Made by a program: the position numbers and the translations under genes. Under the pieces are notes generated by a model. It was not told the origin of the DNA and made no database searches. It saw nothing but the letters and a program-made list of their open reading frames with translations. DNA of 64,000 nucleotides from DATLMR01 sp035634255. Lineage in GTDB: Bacteria; Acidobacteriota; Blastocatellia; UBA7656. Numbering within the stretch: the stretch's first letter is position 1; the number at the start of each line of letters is the position of its first letter. Location: positions 53,885-117,884 of the forward strand of contig DASQDI010000164.1 of NCBI GenBank assembly GCA_035634255.1, written 5' to 3'. Shown in pieces: positions 40,556 through 49,266 of this stretch.

Positions 40556-40780
40556 TTAATTTTGATCGCCGCGCCCGCCGAGTTGAATCAGGGGCGGCTC
40601 CGGGGCTTCGCTTTCACGCGAGACGGTGACTTTGCCCAGACAGACCGGGCAGTTGAGGCGGCGCGAGCGGCGGCCTTTCTGGAATCGGACCGTGAGCGGA
40701 GCGCCGCAGGCGGGACACTCCGCCTCCACGTAGCCATCGTCGTCGGGGTCGTCTTCGGAGATGTACCTTCGTTTAGCCAT
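40556..40780 (-). CDS. Small two-CxxC zinc-ribbon protein
   Basis: A 74-residue protein beginning MAKRRYISEDDPDDDGYVEAE and carrying two CxxC knuckles, ECPACGAP and NCPVCLG, spaced about 24 residues apart, as in small zinc ribbons. Start ATG 40780 is chosen; a longer frame to 40831 would overlap the rhodanese gene and lacks support. No strong ribosome site is seen. Its stop codon is immediately followed by the ATG of the drug exporter, suggesting an operon. Function unknown. Confidence 0.7.
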   Translation of the reverse strand: MAKRRYISEDDPDDDGYVEAECPACGAPLTVRFQKGRRSRRLNCPVCLGKVTVSRESEAPEPPLIQLGGRGDQN

Positions 40781-40794
40781 GTCAGTTAGCCATT

Positions 40795-41166
40795 TCAGTC
40801 GGCTTTCGTGGGATAGCCCAGGTCTTTCCACCGCTTCCAGCCGCCGTCCATCGAGATGACGTTTTTATACCCCATCCTTTGAATCGCGTCGGCCGCGAGC
40901 GCGGACCTGTACCCGCCCCCGCAGTAAAGAATTATCTCCGCGTCGCGGTCGGGGATCGCCCGCTCGATGTCGCGCTCGATGACGCCTTTACCAAGGTGAA
41001 CCGCCCCCTCCGCGCGGCCCTCCCTCCACTCGTCGTCTTCGCGCACGTCCACGAAATGAAACTCCTCGCCCGCCTCCTGCCTCCTCCTCACCTCTTCGGG
41101 CGTGGTCTCGCGCACGCGGCTCTTCGCGTCGCTCACGATCTTCAGAAACCCTTCCGAATGGTCCAC
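40795..41166 (-). CDS. Rhodanese-domain protein
   Basis: A 123-residue single-domain rhodanese with the active-site Cys82 in LYCGGGYRSA and the DVREDDEWREG box that marks the domain's N-terminal half. Such proteins transfer sulfane sulfur from thiosulfate or persulfides. The start is GTG 41166, preceded by AAAGGAG about seven bases away. The gene is first in the minus-strand group rhodanese, zinc ribbon, DHA2 exporter, and the rhodanese stop lies 14 bases before the zinc-ribbon start. Its physiological partner is unknown. Confidence 0.9.
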   Translation of the reverse strand: MDHSEGFLKIVSDAKSRVRETTPEEVRRRQEAGEEFHFVDVREDDEWREGRAEGAVHLGKGVIERDIERAIPDRDAEIILYCGGGYRSALAADAIQRMGYKNVISMDGGWKRWKDLGYPTKAD

Positions 41167-41267
41167 CTGATTCTCCTTTCAATGGCCCGCCCCGCTGAGC
41201 GCGCGGGTCCGTCGCGCGCGCCCCGCAATCGCGTCGGAAATTCCGTCAGCGCCGCGCGGCCGCCTCC

Positions 41268-41606
41268 CTATTTTTCCTCGCCCGGATAAAAAACGATCTC
41301 CAGAGCGTTGCCGCTCGCGTCCCTGACGTAGGCCGAGACGGAGCCGTCCCGGTGCCCGTTTACGCGCCCGTTGTGCTCGCGGGCCAGCGCCTCGAGGACT
41401 TCGCGCGAGGGCGCTCTGAGAGCTATGTGAGGCGGGTGCTTGCCTCCGGGCATGAGCAGGGCGATCCCGCGGCCCGAAGGGTCGCGCAGCATGGCCCAGT
41501 CGCCGTACCGCGTCTCCAGAGTGAAGCCGAGGCGCGAATAAAAGCCCACGTCCGCGTCCATGTCCCGGGAAACGACCGCAATGTGATCGAGCGGAAGGTC
41601 TGTCAT
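41268..41606 (-). CDS. VOC (glyoxalase/bleomycin-resistance/dioxygenase) superfamily protein
   Basis: A 112-residue protein of two beta-alpha-beta-beta-beta modules. DHIAVVSRDMDADVGFYSRLGF is the first module, HIALRAPSREVLEALAREH opens the second, and SGNALEIVFYP ends with the Glu that is usually a metal ligand, with His8 and the HIAL histidine as the others. It could be a dioxygenase or a resistance protein, and the sequence does not decide. It sits 101 bases upstream of the rhodanese gene on the same strand. Confidence 0.85.
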   Translation of the reverse strand: MTDLPLDHIAVVSRDMDADVGFYSRLGFTLETRYGDWAMLRDPSGRGIALLMPGGKHPPHIALRAPSREVLEALAREHNGRVNGHRDGSVSAYVRDASGNALEIVFYPGEEK

Positions 41607-41811
41607 TCACGTTGATCCTTCTCAGCAAAGTACCGAAGCCACTTCAGTATGATAATGCAGCAACCGCCGCGTAGCAATTTCAGGGGGCGCGTCCCCGGCG
41701 CGGGCCGCTTGACCGGCCTTACCCGCGAACGTAGAATTTCCGTTCACGCAGAAAAAACTCTTCAACAATCAACCCTGCGTTCTAGTAACAGTGGAAACCT
41801 AAGGAGTCCCT

Positions 41812-43818
41812 ATGCGACAACGGAATTTCTTCACAGCGTTAATGCTTGCCGTCGCGATGACGGCGAGCGCATGGGCTAACGGGAAAGAGCGGCTCACGCT
41901 CGACCTCTACCTCGATTGGGAATACGTGAATTCGCCGCAGGTCTCGCCCGACGGCACCCAGATAGTTTACGCGCGCCGGTGGACGGACAAGGTAAACGAC
42001 AAGTTCGAGACCGACCTCTGGATCATGAACGCGGACGGGAGCAAGAACCGCTTTCTCACGAAAGGCTCGTCCCCGCAATGGTCGCCCGATGGCAAGCGGC
42101 TGGCCTACGTCGCGCCGGGGCAGCCCCGAGGCGCGCAAATCTTCGTCAGGTGGATGGACACGGGCGAAGAGACGCAGTTGACCCGCCTCGACCGCTCGCC
42201 CAACAACATCCAGTGGTCGCCCGACGGCAGGAAGATCGCCTTCAACATGCTCGCGCCCGACAAGCCCGGCTTCACGGTCAAGATGCCGCCCCGGCCCGAG
42301 GGCGCTAAATGGGTCGAGCCCCCGAAAGTCATCGACCGCCTCAACTACCGCGCGGACGGCTCGGGCTTCAGGCCCGAAGGCTTCAACCACATCTACGTGA
42401 TCCCGGATTCGGGCGGCACCCCGCGCCAGCTGACCGAGGGGGATTACAACCACGGCTCGCCCGAGTGGACGCCCGATTCTCAAACAATTGTCTTCAGCGG
42501 GGTCCGGCAGCCGGAGGCCGAGTACATCCGCGGGGCGGGGGAGATTTATTCCGTCAGCGTGAACGGCGGGCCCATCCGCGCGCTCACGGACCGCAAGGGG
42601 CCGGACGGCAACCCGACCGTCTCGCCCGACGGCCGGTGGATCGCCTACACCGGGTACGACCAGACGGACGACACCTACACCGTGTCGAAGCTCTACCTGA
42701 TGGCAATCGACGGGAGCAACAAGCGTTTGCTCACGGGAGAGTTCGACCGCGCGCCCGACCCCGTGGCATGGGCGGGCGACGGGGGCGGGATATACTTCGT
42801 CACGGAAGACCGCGGGACCAACAACCTGCACTTCGTCTCCGCGAAGGGCGGGGCCCCGCGCCAGATAACGAAAGGCAATCACCAGCTGAGCATCTCGTCA
42901 GTCGCGAAGAACGGGCTGATGGCCGGGGTGCTCACGAGCCCGAGCGAGCCGGGCGACGTGGTCGTGCTCACGGCGGCGCAGGCGACCCCTAAGAAGCTGA
43001 CCGACGTGAACGGGGACCTGCTCGAAGGGCGCAGGCTCGGCGATGTCGAAGAGATATGGTACGACTCGGTCGGCGGGAAGAAGATTCAGGGCTGGGTCGT
43101 GAAGCCGCCCGACTTCGACCCTTCCAGGAAATACCCCCTCATCCTTTACATTCACGGGGGCCCGCACTCGATGTATGGGGTGGGGTTCAATTTCGAATTT
43201 CACAACCACGCGGCCGAAGGCTACCTCGTGCTCTACACGAACCCGCGCGGCTCGACCGGGTACGGGCAGGAGTTCGGCAACGCGATCAAGAACAACTACC
43301 CCGGAGAGGATTACAACGACCTGATGAACGGCGTCGATGCCGTGATCAGGAAGGGCTACGTGGACGAGCGCAACCTGTTCGTCACCGGGGGCAGCGGCGG
43401 CGGGGTGCTCACGGCGTGGATCGTCGGCCACACGGACCGCTTCGCGGCTGCGGTCTCGATGAAGCCGGTCATAAACTGGTACAGCTTCGTCGGCACCACC
43501 GACGGGTCGTCGTGGTATTACAACTTCAAGAAGCTGCCGTGGGAGGACCCGGAAGAGCACCTGCGCCGCTCGCCCATCACCTACGTCGGCAACGTGAAGA
43601 CGCCCACCATGCTGCTCACGGGCGAGCTCGACCTGCGCACGCCGATGGAGCAGACGGAGCAGTATTACCGCGCCCTGAAGCTGCGCAAGGTGGACACGGT
43701 GATGGTGCGCCTCCCGGACGAGTACCACGGCTTCAACTTCATGCCGCGCCACCCGTCGAACAGGCTCCAGCAGATCCTTTACCTGCGGGGCTGGTTCGAC
43801 AAGTACAGAAAGAAGTGA
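41812..43818 (+). CDS. Secreted S9 family prolyl-oligopeptidase-like peptidase
   Basis: A 668-residue protein with a signal peptide (MRQRNFFTALMLAVAMTASAWA), an N-terminal beta-propeller built of PD40-like repeats (SPQWSPDGKRLAY, NIQWSPDGRKIAF, SPEWTPDSQTIVF, NPTVSPDGRWIAY) and a C-terminal alpha/beta-hydrolase. The nucleophile serine is in VTGGSGGGVLTAW, the Asp in GELDLRTPMEQ and the His in DEYHGFN, completing the triad. It cleaves short peptides, probably in the periplasm. AAGGAG lies upstream of the ATG. Confidence 0.94.
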   Translation: MRQRNFFTALMLAVAMTASAWANGKERLTLDLYLDWEYVNSPQVSPDGTQIVYARRWTDKVNDKFETDLWIMNADGSKNRFLTKGSSPQWSPDGKRLAYVAPGQPRGAQIFVRWMDTGEETQLTRLDRSPNNIQWSPDGRKIAFNMLAPDKPGFTVKMPPRPEGAKWVEPPKVIDRLNYRADGSGFRPEGFNHIYVIPDSGGTPRQLTEGDYNHGSPEWTPDSQTIVFSGVRQPEAEYIRGAGEIYSVSVNGGPIRALTDRKGPDGNPTVSPDGRWIAYTGYDQTDDTYTVSKLYLMAIDGSNKRLLTGEFDRAPDPVAWAGDGGGIYFVTEDRGTNNLHFVSAKGGAPRQITKGNHQLSISSVAKNGLMAGVLTSPSEPGDVVVLTAAQATPKKLTDVNGDLLEGRRLGDVEEIWYDSVGGKKIQGWVVKPPDFDPSRKYPLILYIHGGPHSMYGVGFNFEFHNHAAEGYLVLYTNPRGSTGYGQEFGNAIKNNYPGEDYNDLMNGVDAVIRKGYVDERNLFVTGGSGGGVLTAWIVGHTDRFAAAVSMKPVINWYSFVGTTDGSSWYYNFKKLPWEDPEEHLRRSPITYVGNVKTPTMLLTGELDLRTPMEQTEQYYRALKLRKVDTVMVRLPDEYHGFNFMPRHPSNRLQQILYLRGWFDKYRKK

Positions 43819-43837
43819 CGTCCGGCGGGACGACTTC

Positions 43838-43861
43838 AGGGGCAGCCGCGGGGCTGCCCCT
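43838..43861 (+). terminator. GC-rich hairpin after the S9 peptidase gene
   Basis: AGGGGCAGCC (43838-43847) and GGCTGCCCCT (43852-43861) form a perfect ten-base stem with a GCGG loop 20 bases after the stop codon. There is no T-run, so it may be an mRNA 3'-end hairpin or a repeat element rather than a true terminator. Confidence 0.4.
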
Positions 43862-43880
43862 ATGAATTTGTGCTAAAGTC

Positions 43881-44231
43881 ATGAGCGATTCCGAGATCAG
43901 GCTGACCGTGCGAGCCGCGGGCAGGTCCGCGAGCCTGGAGGGGGACCTGAGCGAGGCGAACGCGCCGGAGTTCGAGTCGCTCCTGTCGTCGCTCGAAGTC
44001 GATGGCCGCGCGGCCTTCGCGCTCGATCTTTCGGGCCTCGACATCGGCGACGGGGTCGCGGCCGCGACCGCCGTGAGCTGCCTGCGCATGCTCCGCGCGC
44101 GGGCCGGGCGTCTGACGCTTTCGGGCGCGCCGCAGATACTCGGCCATAATCTCTACCGGGTCGGGCTGCTCGAAGGCGCGGGCGCGATAGAGCTGATCGA
44201 CATGCGCCTCGACGAGCCGTCGGGATTTTGA
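43881..44231 (+). CDS. STAS-domain protein (anti-anti-sigma-like) without the phospho-serine
   Basis: A 116-residue single STAS domain. In anti-anti-sigma factors a serine follows the Asp of LDLSGVxxMDSSG; here the matching segment reads ALDLSGLDIGDGVAAA, so the phosphorylatable serine is missing and the usual switch by a sigma-factor kinase is unlikely. The rest (DLSGLDIGDG, then a mixed beta/alpha fold) is consistent. It precedes the phosphofructokinase gene by 21 bases and may be cotranscribed with it. Its partner cannot be named. Confidence 0.7.
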   Translation: MSDSEIRLTVRAAGRSASLEGDLSEANAPEFESLLSSLEVDGRAAFALDLSGLDIGDGVAAATAVSCLRMLRARAGRLTLSGAPQILGHNLYRVGLLEGAGAIELIDMRLDEPSGF

Positions 44232-44252
44232 ATCGACAGGGGGAGGTGGATC

Positions 44253-45353
44253 GTGTCTTCATCCATAAAAAATATCGGGGTGCTCACGGGAGGCGGCGAC
44301 GCCCCCGGCCTTAACGCCGTCATCCGGGCGGTGGTCAAGACCTCCATCAGCGTCTACGGCTGCAACGTCGTCGGGATCGAGGACGGCTTCGAAGGCTTGA
44401 TGGGGGAGCCGCGGACTCGCGTGCTCGGCTCTCAGGAAGTGAGGGGGCTGCTGCCGAGGGGCGGGACGATCCTGGGCAGCGTCAACCGAGGGCACTTCGG
44501 CGTGCATATAGTGGACGGCAAGGCGGTCAAGAACGAGGCGGCTTACGAAGAGGCCTGCAATAATTTCAAGAGCCTCGGCCTCGACGCCCTCGTGGTCATA
44601 GGCGGGGAAGGCTCGCAGCGGATCGCCTACGAGTTCTCACAGATGGGCGTGCCGGTCGTCGGGGTCCCCAAGACCATCGACAACGACCTCGTGGGCACGG
44701 ACCTGACCTTCGGCTTCGACACCGCGCTCGACATCGCCACCGAAGCCATCGACAGGCTGCACACCACCGCCGAGAGTCACGACCGCGTCATGTTCGTTGA
44801 AGTGATGGGCCGCTCCGTCGGGTGGATCGCCCTGCAGGCAGGCATAGCCGGGGGCGCGGACGTGATACTCATCCCGGAGATTCCGTTCTGCCCGGAGAAG
44901 GTGGCGGCGAAGATCAGCGAGCGCGATTCGCAGGGCAGGCACTTCTCCATCGTCGTCGTCGCCGAAGGCGCGACCCCTTCGCGCGGCCTCCCGTCGTACC
45001 GCGACCGGGGCGGCCCCGACCGGGTCGCGCGGCTCGGGGGCATCGCCGAGCGCGTGGCCGAAGAGGTGTCGCGCCACTCCGACAAAGAGATGCGCGTGGT
45101 CGTGCTCGGCCACCTTCAGAGGGGCGGCACGCCCACGGCCTTCGACCGCATGCTCGCCTCCTGCTTCGGCTCGGCCGCCGTCCGCGCCCTCGCGGCCGGC
45201 CACACGAGCGCTATGGTCGGCTGGACCTGCAACGAGATCGTCGTCGTGCCGCTCGCCGAATGCGTGCAGGGCGTGAAGGCGGTCCCGGCGGACCATTACC
45301 TCATCCGGACCGCCCGCGACCTCTGCATCTCCTTCGCGGGAGAGAATGATTAG
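44253..45353 (+). CDS. 6-phosphofructokinase (group III type)
   Basis: A 366-residue enzyme phosphorylating fructose 6-phosphate. GVLTGGGDAPGLNAVIR, the phosphoryl-donor site GGEGS (117-121), the catalytic PKTIDND (139-145) and EVMGRSVGWIALQAG are present. A Gly in GGEGS at the position that discriminates donors favours ATP, while the Lys of PKTIDND is the residue usual in PPi-type and group III enzymes; actinobacterial ATP-PFKs combine the same two features. I therefore predict ATP dependence. The start is GTG 44253 with GGGAGGTGG upstream. It converges on the kinase gene. Confidence 0.9.
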   Translation: MSSSIKNIGVLTGGGDAPGLNAVIRAVVKTSISVYGCNVVGIEDGFEGLMGEPRTRVLGSQEVRGLLPRGGTILGSVNRGHFGVHIVDGKAVKNEAAYEEACNNFKSLGLDALVVIGGEGSQRIAYEFSQMGVPVVGVPKTIDNDLVGTDLTFGFDTALDIATEAIDRLHTTAESHDRVMFVEVMGRSVGWIALQAGIAGGADVILIPEIPFCPEKVAAKISERDSQGRHFSIVVVAEGATPSRGLPSYRDRGGPDRVARLGGIAERVAEEVSRHSDKEMRVVVLGHLQRGGTPTAFDRMLASCFGSAAVRALAAGHTSAMVGWTCNEIVVVPLAECVQGVKAVPADHYLIRTARDLCISFAGEND

Positions 45354-45410
45354 GGAACAGGCTCGGGCGGGTCGGGTCACCGGGTCGCTCTATAACCCTC
45401 GCCTCTCTTC

Positions 45411-47894
45411 TCAGGAAGAGATCAGCTCCACAAAGCGCGGGTCATCCCTCACGGGGTCGAAGTCGGGGTCGGTCTTCGCCCGCAGGCGGTTGATCTTCTC
45501 GAACCCTTCCATGGACTCCCTGAGGTATTTGATCGCGGGGTCGGCCTCCCCGCGCAGGGAGTAGAGGCAGGCTATGTAATACATGGTGGGCGGATCGACC
45601 GCGCCTTTCGATATGCGGTCCTCGAATTTTTTCACCGCGCGCTTGAACCGGCCCTCCGCCTCTTCGGCCATCCCCTTCTTCAGGTACGCCGCGCCGAGCT
45701 TCTGGTCGAGCTCGATCATCGTGCGCTCGCGGAGCGCGTGGTCGCTCGACATCAGAAAGTCCATCTCGGTGTTGTACTCCCTGATCGCGTCGTCGTACCG
45801 GCCCTGCCGGTAATAGACGTACCCGAGGCGCGTGTGCGCGCCGACGATCTGGAGCCCCTCCTTGCCCGAGATGAATTTCTCCTGAAGGTCGATGGCCTCT
45901 TTCGCGGCCCCTGTCGCCTTGTCGTACTCGCCGACGATGGTGTAGAGGAAGGCGAGTTGGAGGAACGCGTACCCGAGCTGCGGGTTGAGCGCCACGGCCT
46001 GCTCAAGCTCCCTTATGCCGTTCTCGATGGAGCCGAACCCCATCCACTGCACGCGCGCGAGGGCCTGGTGCGCGGCCGCATTCTTCGGGTCGATGCGGAG
46101 CGACTCTCTGATGGCTTCCATCGCCTCGTCGTACTTGCCGATGGCGTTGTAGGCCCCTCCGAGCCACTCGTGCGCCTGCGAGATGTTGGGGTTGAGCGCG
46201 ATCGATTTCTGGATCAGCTCGATGCCCTTGTGGACGAGGTCCGGGAGGCTGGCGAAGGAGCCCTTCAGGTCGTAAGCGCCCCCGAGCGCGGCCCACGCGC
46301 GGGCGTAATTCGGGTCCAGCTCGACCGCCTTCTCGAACATGTAGATCGCGCGGTCGAGCGAGTCGCGGCTCCCGGTGCGCAGGTTCAGCATGCCTCGCGA
46401 GTAGTTCTCGTACGCCTCGACCGAGCGGGTCTCGTCGCGCTCGATCTCCTTGATCTCGGAGTTGCCGAGCTGAAGGTTGAGCCCCTGAGTCAGCTCGTAG
46501 ACTATCTTGTCCTGAAGGTCGAAAATCTCGGTTATCCGGCCGTCGATCTTTACGGTCTTGACCAAAGCGCCCGTCCCCACGTCCACGAAGCGCGCGGTGA
46601 TGCGGATCATCTCGCCGATGCGCTGGTAGCCGCCGCCGATGATCCTCGACGCGCCGAGCCTCCGGCCGATGTCGATGCCGAACTTCTCGTCGAACTCGCC
46701 GAGCTGGCCCGAGCCCATGTGCCTGAGAGTCTCGAATATCGTCTCGCGCCCGATGACCGAGAGGCCGCGAATGCTCTGAAGGTCGGCCGACACGGTCTCG
46801 GCGATGCCGGACCCGATCCAGTCGTCGGAAGGCTCCTTGGTGATGTTGGCGAAGGTGAGGACGGCGACCGCGTTCTCAAGCCTCGCGGTCTGAGCCCCGC
46901 TGTGGCCGGGGGCCACGCCTTCCCCCGTGTGCGGGCGGCTGCCGCCGGAAGCGGTCATGGCCGGCTGGTACTCGGTCGGGTAAGAATTCATGTTGCCCGT
47001 GCGCTTGCCCGCTTCGAGGTCGCGCCGCAGGTTACGCAGGTCGATGAACATCTCCCGCGTTGACTGGTACCGGAAGTCCGGGTTCTTTTCGAGGGCCTTC
47101 CGCAGTATCCGCTCGAGCTCATGCGGCACGCTGTAATTGAACCGCGCGATGGCGACCGGCTCCTGGTGGATGATCCTGTCCATCACCTCGGTCGAGCTGT
47201 CGCCCTCGAAGGGCTTGCGGCCCGTGACCATCTCGTAGGTGACGATGCCCAAGCTGAATATGTCCGAACGGTGGTCCACCGTTTTGCCCAGCGCCTGCTC
47301 CGGGGACATGTAAGAGATCGTCCCCATCACCATACCCGCCACCGTCTCCATCCCGAGCCTGAACGTCGGGTCCGTGTCCTGGCCCGAAGGCCCCGCGGCG
47401 TCGCCTTTCGCGGAGAGCGGGCCGGTGATGAATTTAGCGAGCCCGAAGTCGAGGACCTTCACGAGGCCGCGCTCGGTGATGATAAGGTTGGCGCTCTTTA
47501 TGTCGCGATGAATGATCCCGAGCGAGTGGGCTTCGTCCAGAGCGTCCGCGACCTGCATGGAGACGTCTATCGTCTCGCACACCGGCAGGGGGCCGCGCTC
47601 TATCCTGCGCGAGAGCAGCTCGCCCGCGACGTACTCCATCACGATGAAGCTCGCGCCCTCGAACTCCCCGATGTCGTAGATGGCCGCTATGTTCGGGGAG
47701 CGCAGGGCCGAAGCCGCGCGCGCCTCCTTGAAGAAGCGCTCGCGGCGCTCGGGGTCGTACTCGTAGGAAGCGGGCAGGAACTTGAGCGCCACCCGGCGGC
47801 CCAGCCTGGTGTCTTCGGCGAGGTAGACTTCGCCCATGCCGCCCGCGCCGAGCCTCTCTCCGATCTTGTAGTGAAGAATCGTTGTGCCGTTCAT
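45411..47894 (-). CDS. Ser/Thr protein kinase with TolB-like and TPR domains
   Basis: An 827-residue protein. The kinase domain (about 8-285) has GAGGMGEVYLAED, Lys38 (VALKFLP), HRDIKSAN with Asp131, DFG at 149-151 and TISYMSPEQA, so it should be active. No membrane helix follows, unlike many PknB-type kinases. A TolB-N/FlgO-like domain (about 335-460: NAVAVLTFANITKEPSDDW ... GLSVIGRETIFETL) links to some eight TPR-like repeats (about 490-800), expected to bind other proteins. This layout is common in Acidobacteriota. The target is unknown. AAAAGG lies upstream of the ATG. Confidence 0.92.
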   Translation of the reverse strand: MNGTTILHYKIGERLGAGGMGEVYLAEDTRLGRRVALKFLPASYEYDPERRERFFKEARAASALRSPNIAAIYDIGEFEGASFIVMEYVAGELLSRRIERGPLPVCETIDVSMQVADALDEAHSLGIIHRDIKSANLIITERGLVKVLDFGLAKFITGPLSAKGDAAGPSGQDTDPTFRLGMETVAGMVMGTISYMSPEQALGKTVDHRSDIFSLGIVTYEMVTGRKPFEGDSSTEVMDRIIHQEPVAIARFNYSVPHELERILRKALEKNPDFRYQSTREMFIDLRNLRRDLEAGKRTGNMNSYPTEYQPAMTASGGSRPHTGEGVAPGHSGAQTARLENAVAVLTFANITKEPSDDWIGSGIAETVSADLQSIRGLSVIGRETIFETLRHMGSGQLGEFDEKFGIDIGRRLGASRIIGGGYQRIGEMIRITARFVDVGTGALVKTVKIDGRITEIFDLQDKIVYELTQGLNLQLGNSEIKEIERDETRSVEAYENYSRGMLNLRTGSRDSLDRAIYMFEKAVELDPNYARAWAALGGAYDLKGSFASLPDLVHKGIELIQKSIALNPNISQAHEWLGGAYNAIGKYDEAMEAIRESLRIDPKNAAAHQALARVQWMGFGSIENGIRELEQAVALNPQLGYAFLQLAFLYTIVGEYDKATGAAKEAIDLQEKFISGKEGLQIVGAHTRLGYVYYRQGRYDDAIREYNTEMDFLMSSDHALRERTMIELDQKLGAAYLKKGMAEEAEGRFKRAVKKFEDRISKGAVDPPTMYYIACLYSLRGEADPAIKYLRESMEGFEKINRLRAKTDPDFDPVRDDPRFVELISS

Positions 47895-47959
47895 GACTAA
47901 GCCTTTTGGTGGCTATCGGGCCCGGCTTCAACAATAGATCAAGAAGTGGCGAGTGACAA

Positions 47960-48036
47960 GTGACGGGCGATGGGGGAGAAGATAGATCCGGTACATCGAA
48001 TCATACAGCCCTTTCTCCCGATCCGCCGCCCGTCAC
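47960..48036. repeat. Long imperfect inverted repeat between the kinase and YceI genes
   Basis: GTGACGGGCG (47960-47969) pairs with CGCCCGTCAC (48027-48036), and inside them GGGAGAA (47974-47980) pairs with TTCTCCC (48013-48019). The left part begins in a short run GAGTGACAAGTGACGGG with a near-tandem GTGAC. It lies between the YceI stop and the kinase start on the minus strand and may be a dispersed repeat or a weak terminator. Confidence 0.5.
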
Positions 48037-48047
48037 CCGTCGATTTC

Positions 48048-48704
48048 TCAGGGCTTTCGGGGGGCGTTTATGGACAGCTTTATGACCACCTCGTCCCGAA
48101 TGAGGTCGTCCGGCTTTCCGGGGTAGAGGATGCTGAAGTCTTTGCGGTTGATGGCGAATTCGCTGTTGAGCGAGGCCGCTTCGTTCGTCACCGCGATGGT
48201 CGCGGGGAAGGTTACGGACTTCTTCACGCCGTGCAGGTCGAGGTTGCCGGTCACCGTGTGGGTCGCGCCGCCCGCGCCGCCCGGCCTGATCTCCGTCGTC
48301 ACGAACGTCGCTTTGGGGAATTTGGCAACGTCGAAGAAGTCGGGCGACTTGAGGTGCCCCGTCAGACGCTCGTCGTCGGACACCACCGAGGCCATGTCTA
48401 TCTCGACCTTGACCTGGCTGTTCTCCACCTGTCCGGGCGCGAGATCGACCGTGCCCGTGAAGGCCGGGAACGACCCGTTGTGACTCCCCGTGACCTTCGA
48501 GCCGACGAACCCGATCTTCGAGTTGTCAGGCGAGATCGAAAGCGTCTCGCTCCCCGCCGGCCTTGCCTTGCCCGTCTCCTCCGCCGCGCCCGCCACGGCC
48601 GCCTTCGGCTTGTCCGCCGCGGGGTTGCTGCATGCCGCCGCCACGATACACATAAATATGATCGCCACTCCGACAACACGTCTCATCGTCATCTCCTTAC
48701 TCAT
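48048..48704 (-). CDS. YceI-family lipoprotein
   Basis: A 218-residue exported protein with a lipobox VAAACSN after the hydrophobic signal, then the YceI beta-barrel (about residues 50-218: NSKIGFVGSKVTGSHNGSFPAFTGTVDL ... LDLHGVKKSVTFP). YceI-type barrels bind an isoprenoid or amphiphilic molecule in the periplasm. The start at 48704 has AAGGAGG upstream; ATG 48689 also has a GGAG site and is the main alternative. A MarR-type gene lies upstream on the same strand, and a palindrome matching the MarR promoter palindrome sits in the gap (48762-48773). Confidence 0.88.
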   Translation of the reverse strand: MSKEMTMRRVVGVAIIFMCIVAAACSNPAADKPKAAVAGAAEETGKARPAGSETLSISPDNSKIGFVGSKVTGSHNGSFPAFTGTVDLAPGQVENSQVKVEIDMASVVSDDERLTGHLKSPDFFDVAKFPKATFVTTEIRPGGAGGATHTVTGNLDLHGVKKSVTFPATIAVTNEAASLNSEFAINRKDFSILYPGKPDDLIRDEVVIKLSINAPRKP

Positions 48705-48761
48705 CAATCTACCTCCTTCAGGTCTCCCGACCATCAACGCCCGGCCGTTAATCGTCAGTAC

Positions 48762-48773
48762 GTGTTATAACAC
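48762..48773. promoter_or_regulatory. Predicted MarR operator upstream of the YceI gene
   Basis: GTGTTATAACAC is a perfect 12-base palindrome about 60 bases before the YceI start and overlaps a TATAAC candidate -10. It differs from the palindrome at the MarR promoter only in the two central bases. Confidence 0.5.
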
Positions 48774-48791
48774 ATATTAGGTCAAAAAAAG

Positions 48792-49259
48792 TTACTGGTC
48801 TTCCGAGTACAACCCTTCGCATATCCGGGAGAGCTCGCGGCGGTCCCGGAGCGAGATTCTTTCGGCGAAATACTGGTGGACTTCGTCGAAGGACGCGCGC
48901 ATGCGCTCAAGAAGTTCGATGCCTCCGGGAGTTATGCGGGTGATCGAGAGCCTGCGGTCGCTCTCCGAGCGGTCGCGCTCGACGAGGCCCTGCTCTTCGA
49001 GGCGGTCGATCAAACGCGTGACATCCGGCGCTTTTTCTATCATCCTTACCGCTATGTCACAGCGCGGGTACCCATGCGGGTGCGCGCCTTTGAGTATGCG
49101 CAGGACGTTGTACTGAGTCTGCGTGATCCCGTGCTCGGCGCTGATCCGCTCGAACCGCTCGCGGACGTGGCTCGCCGCGACCAGCAGGCTCAGCAGGGCC
49201 TCCTGCACCGTGCTCTCGAACTTCGACTGCTTCAGCCGCTTTTTCAACGCCTCTCCCAT
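48792..49259 (-). CDS. MarR-family transcriptional regulator
   Basis: A 155-residue winged-helix regulator. The recognition segment CDIAVRMIEKAPDVTRLIDRLEEQGLVERDRSESDRRLSITRIT has the helix-turn-helix plus wing with the DxR pattern of the MarR family. ATG 49259 is chosen because a GTG at 49298 would lie inside the operator palindrome; the mRNA would then be nearly leaderless. It is transcribed toward the YceI gene, and the paired palindromes predict repression of both itself and YceI, relieved by an unknown ligand. Confidence 0.9.
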   Translation of the reverse strand: MGEALKKRLKQSKFESTVQEALLSLLVAASHVRERFERISAEHGITQTQYNVLRILKGAHPHGYPRCDIAVRMIEKAPDVTRLIDRLEEQGLVERDRSESDRRLSITRITPGGIELLERMRASFDEVHQYFAERISLRDRRELSRICEGLYSEDQ

Positions 49260-49266
49260 CGACGAC

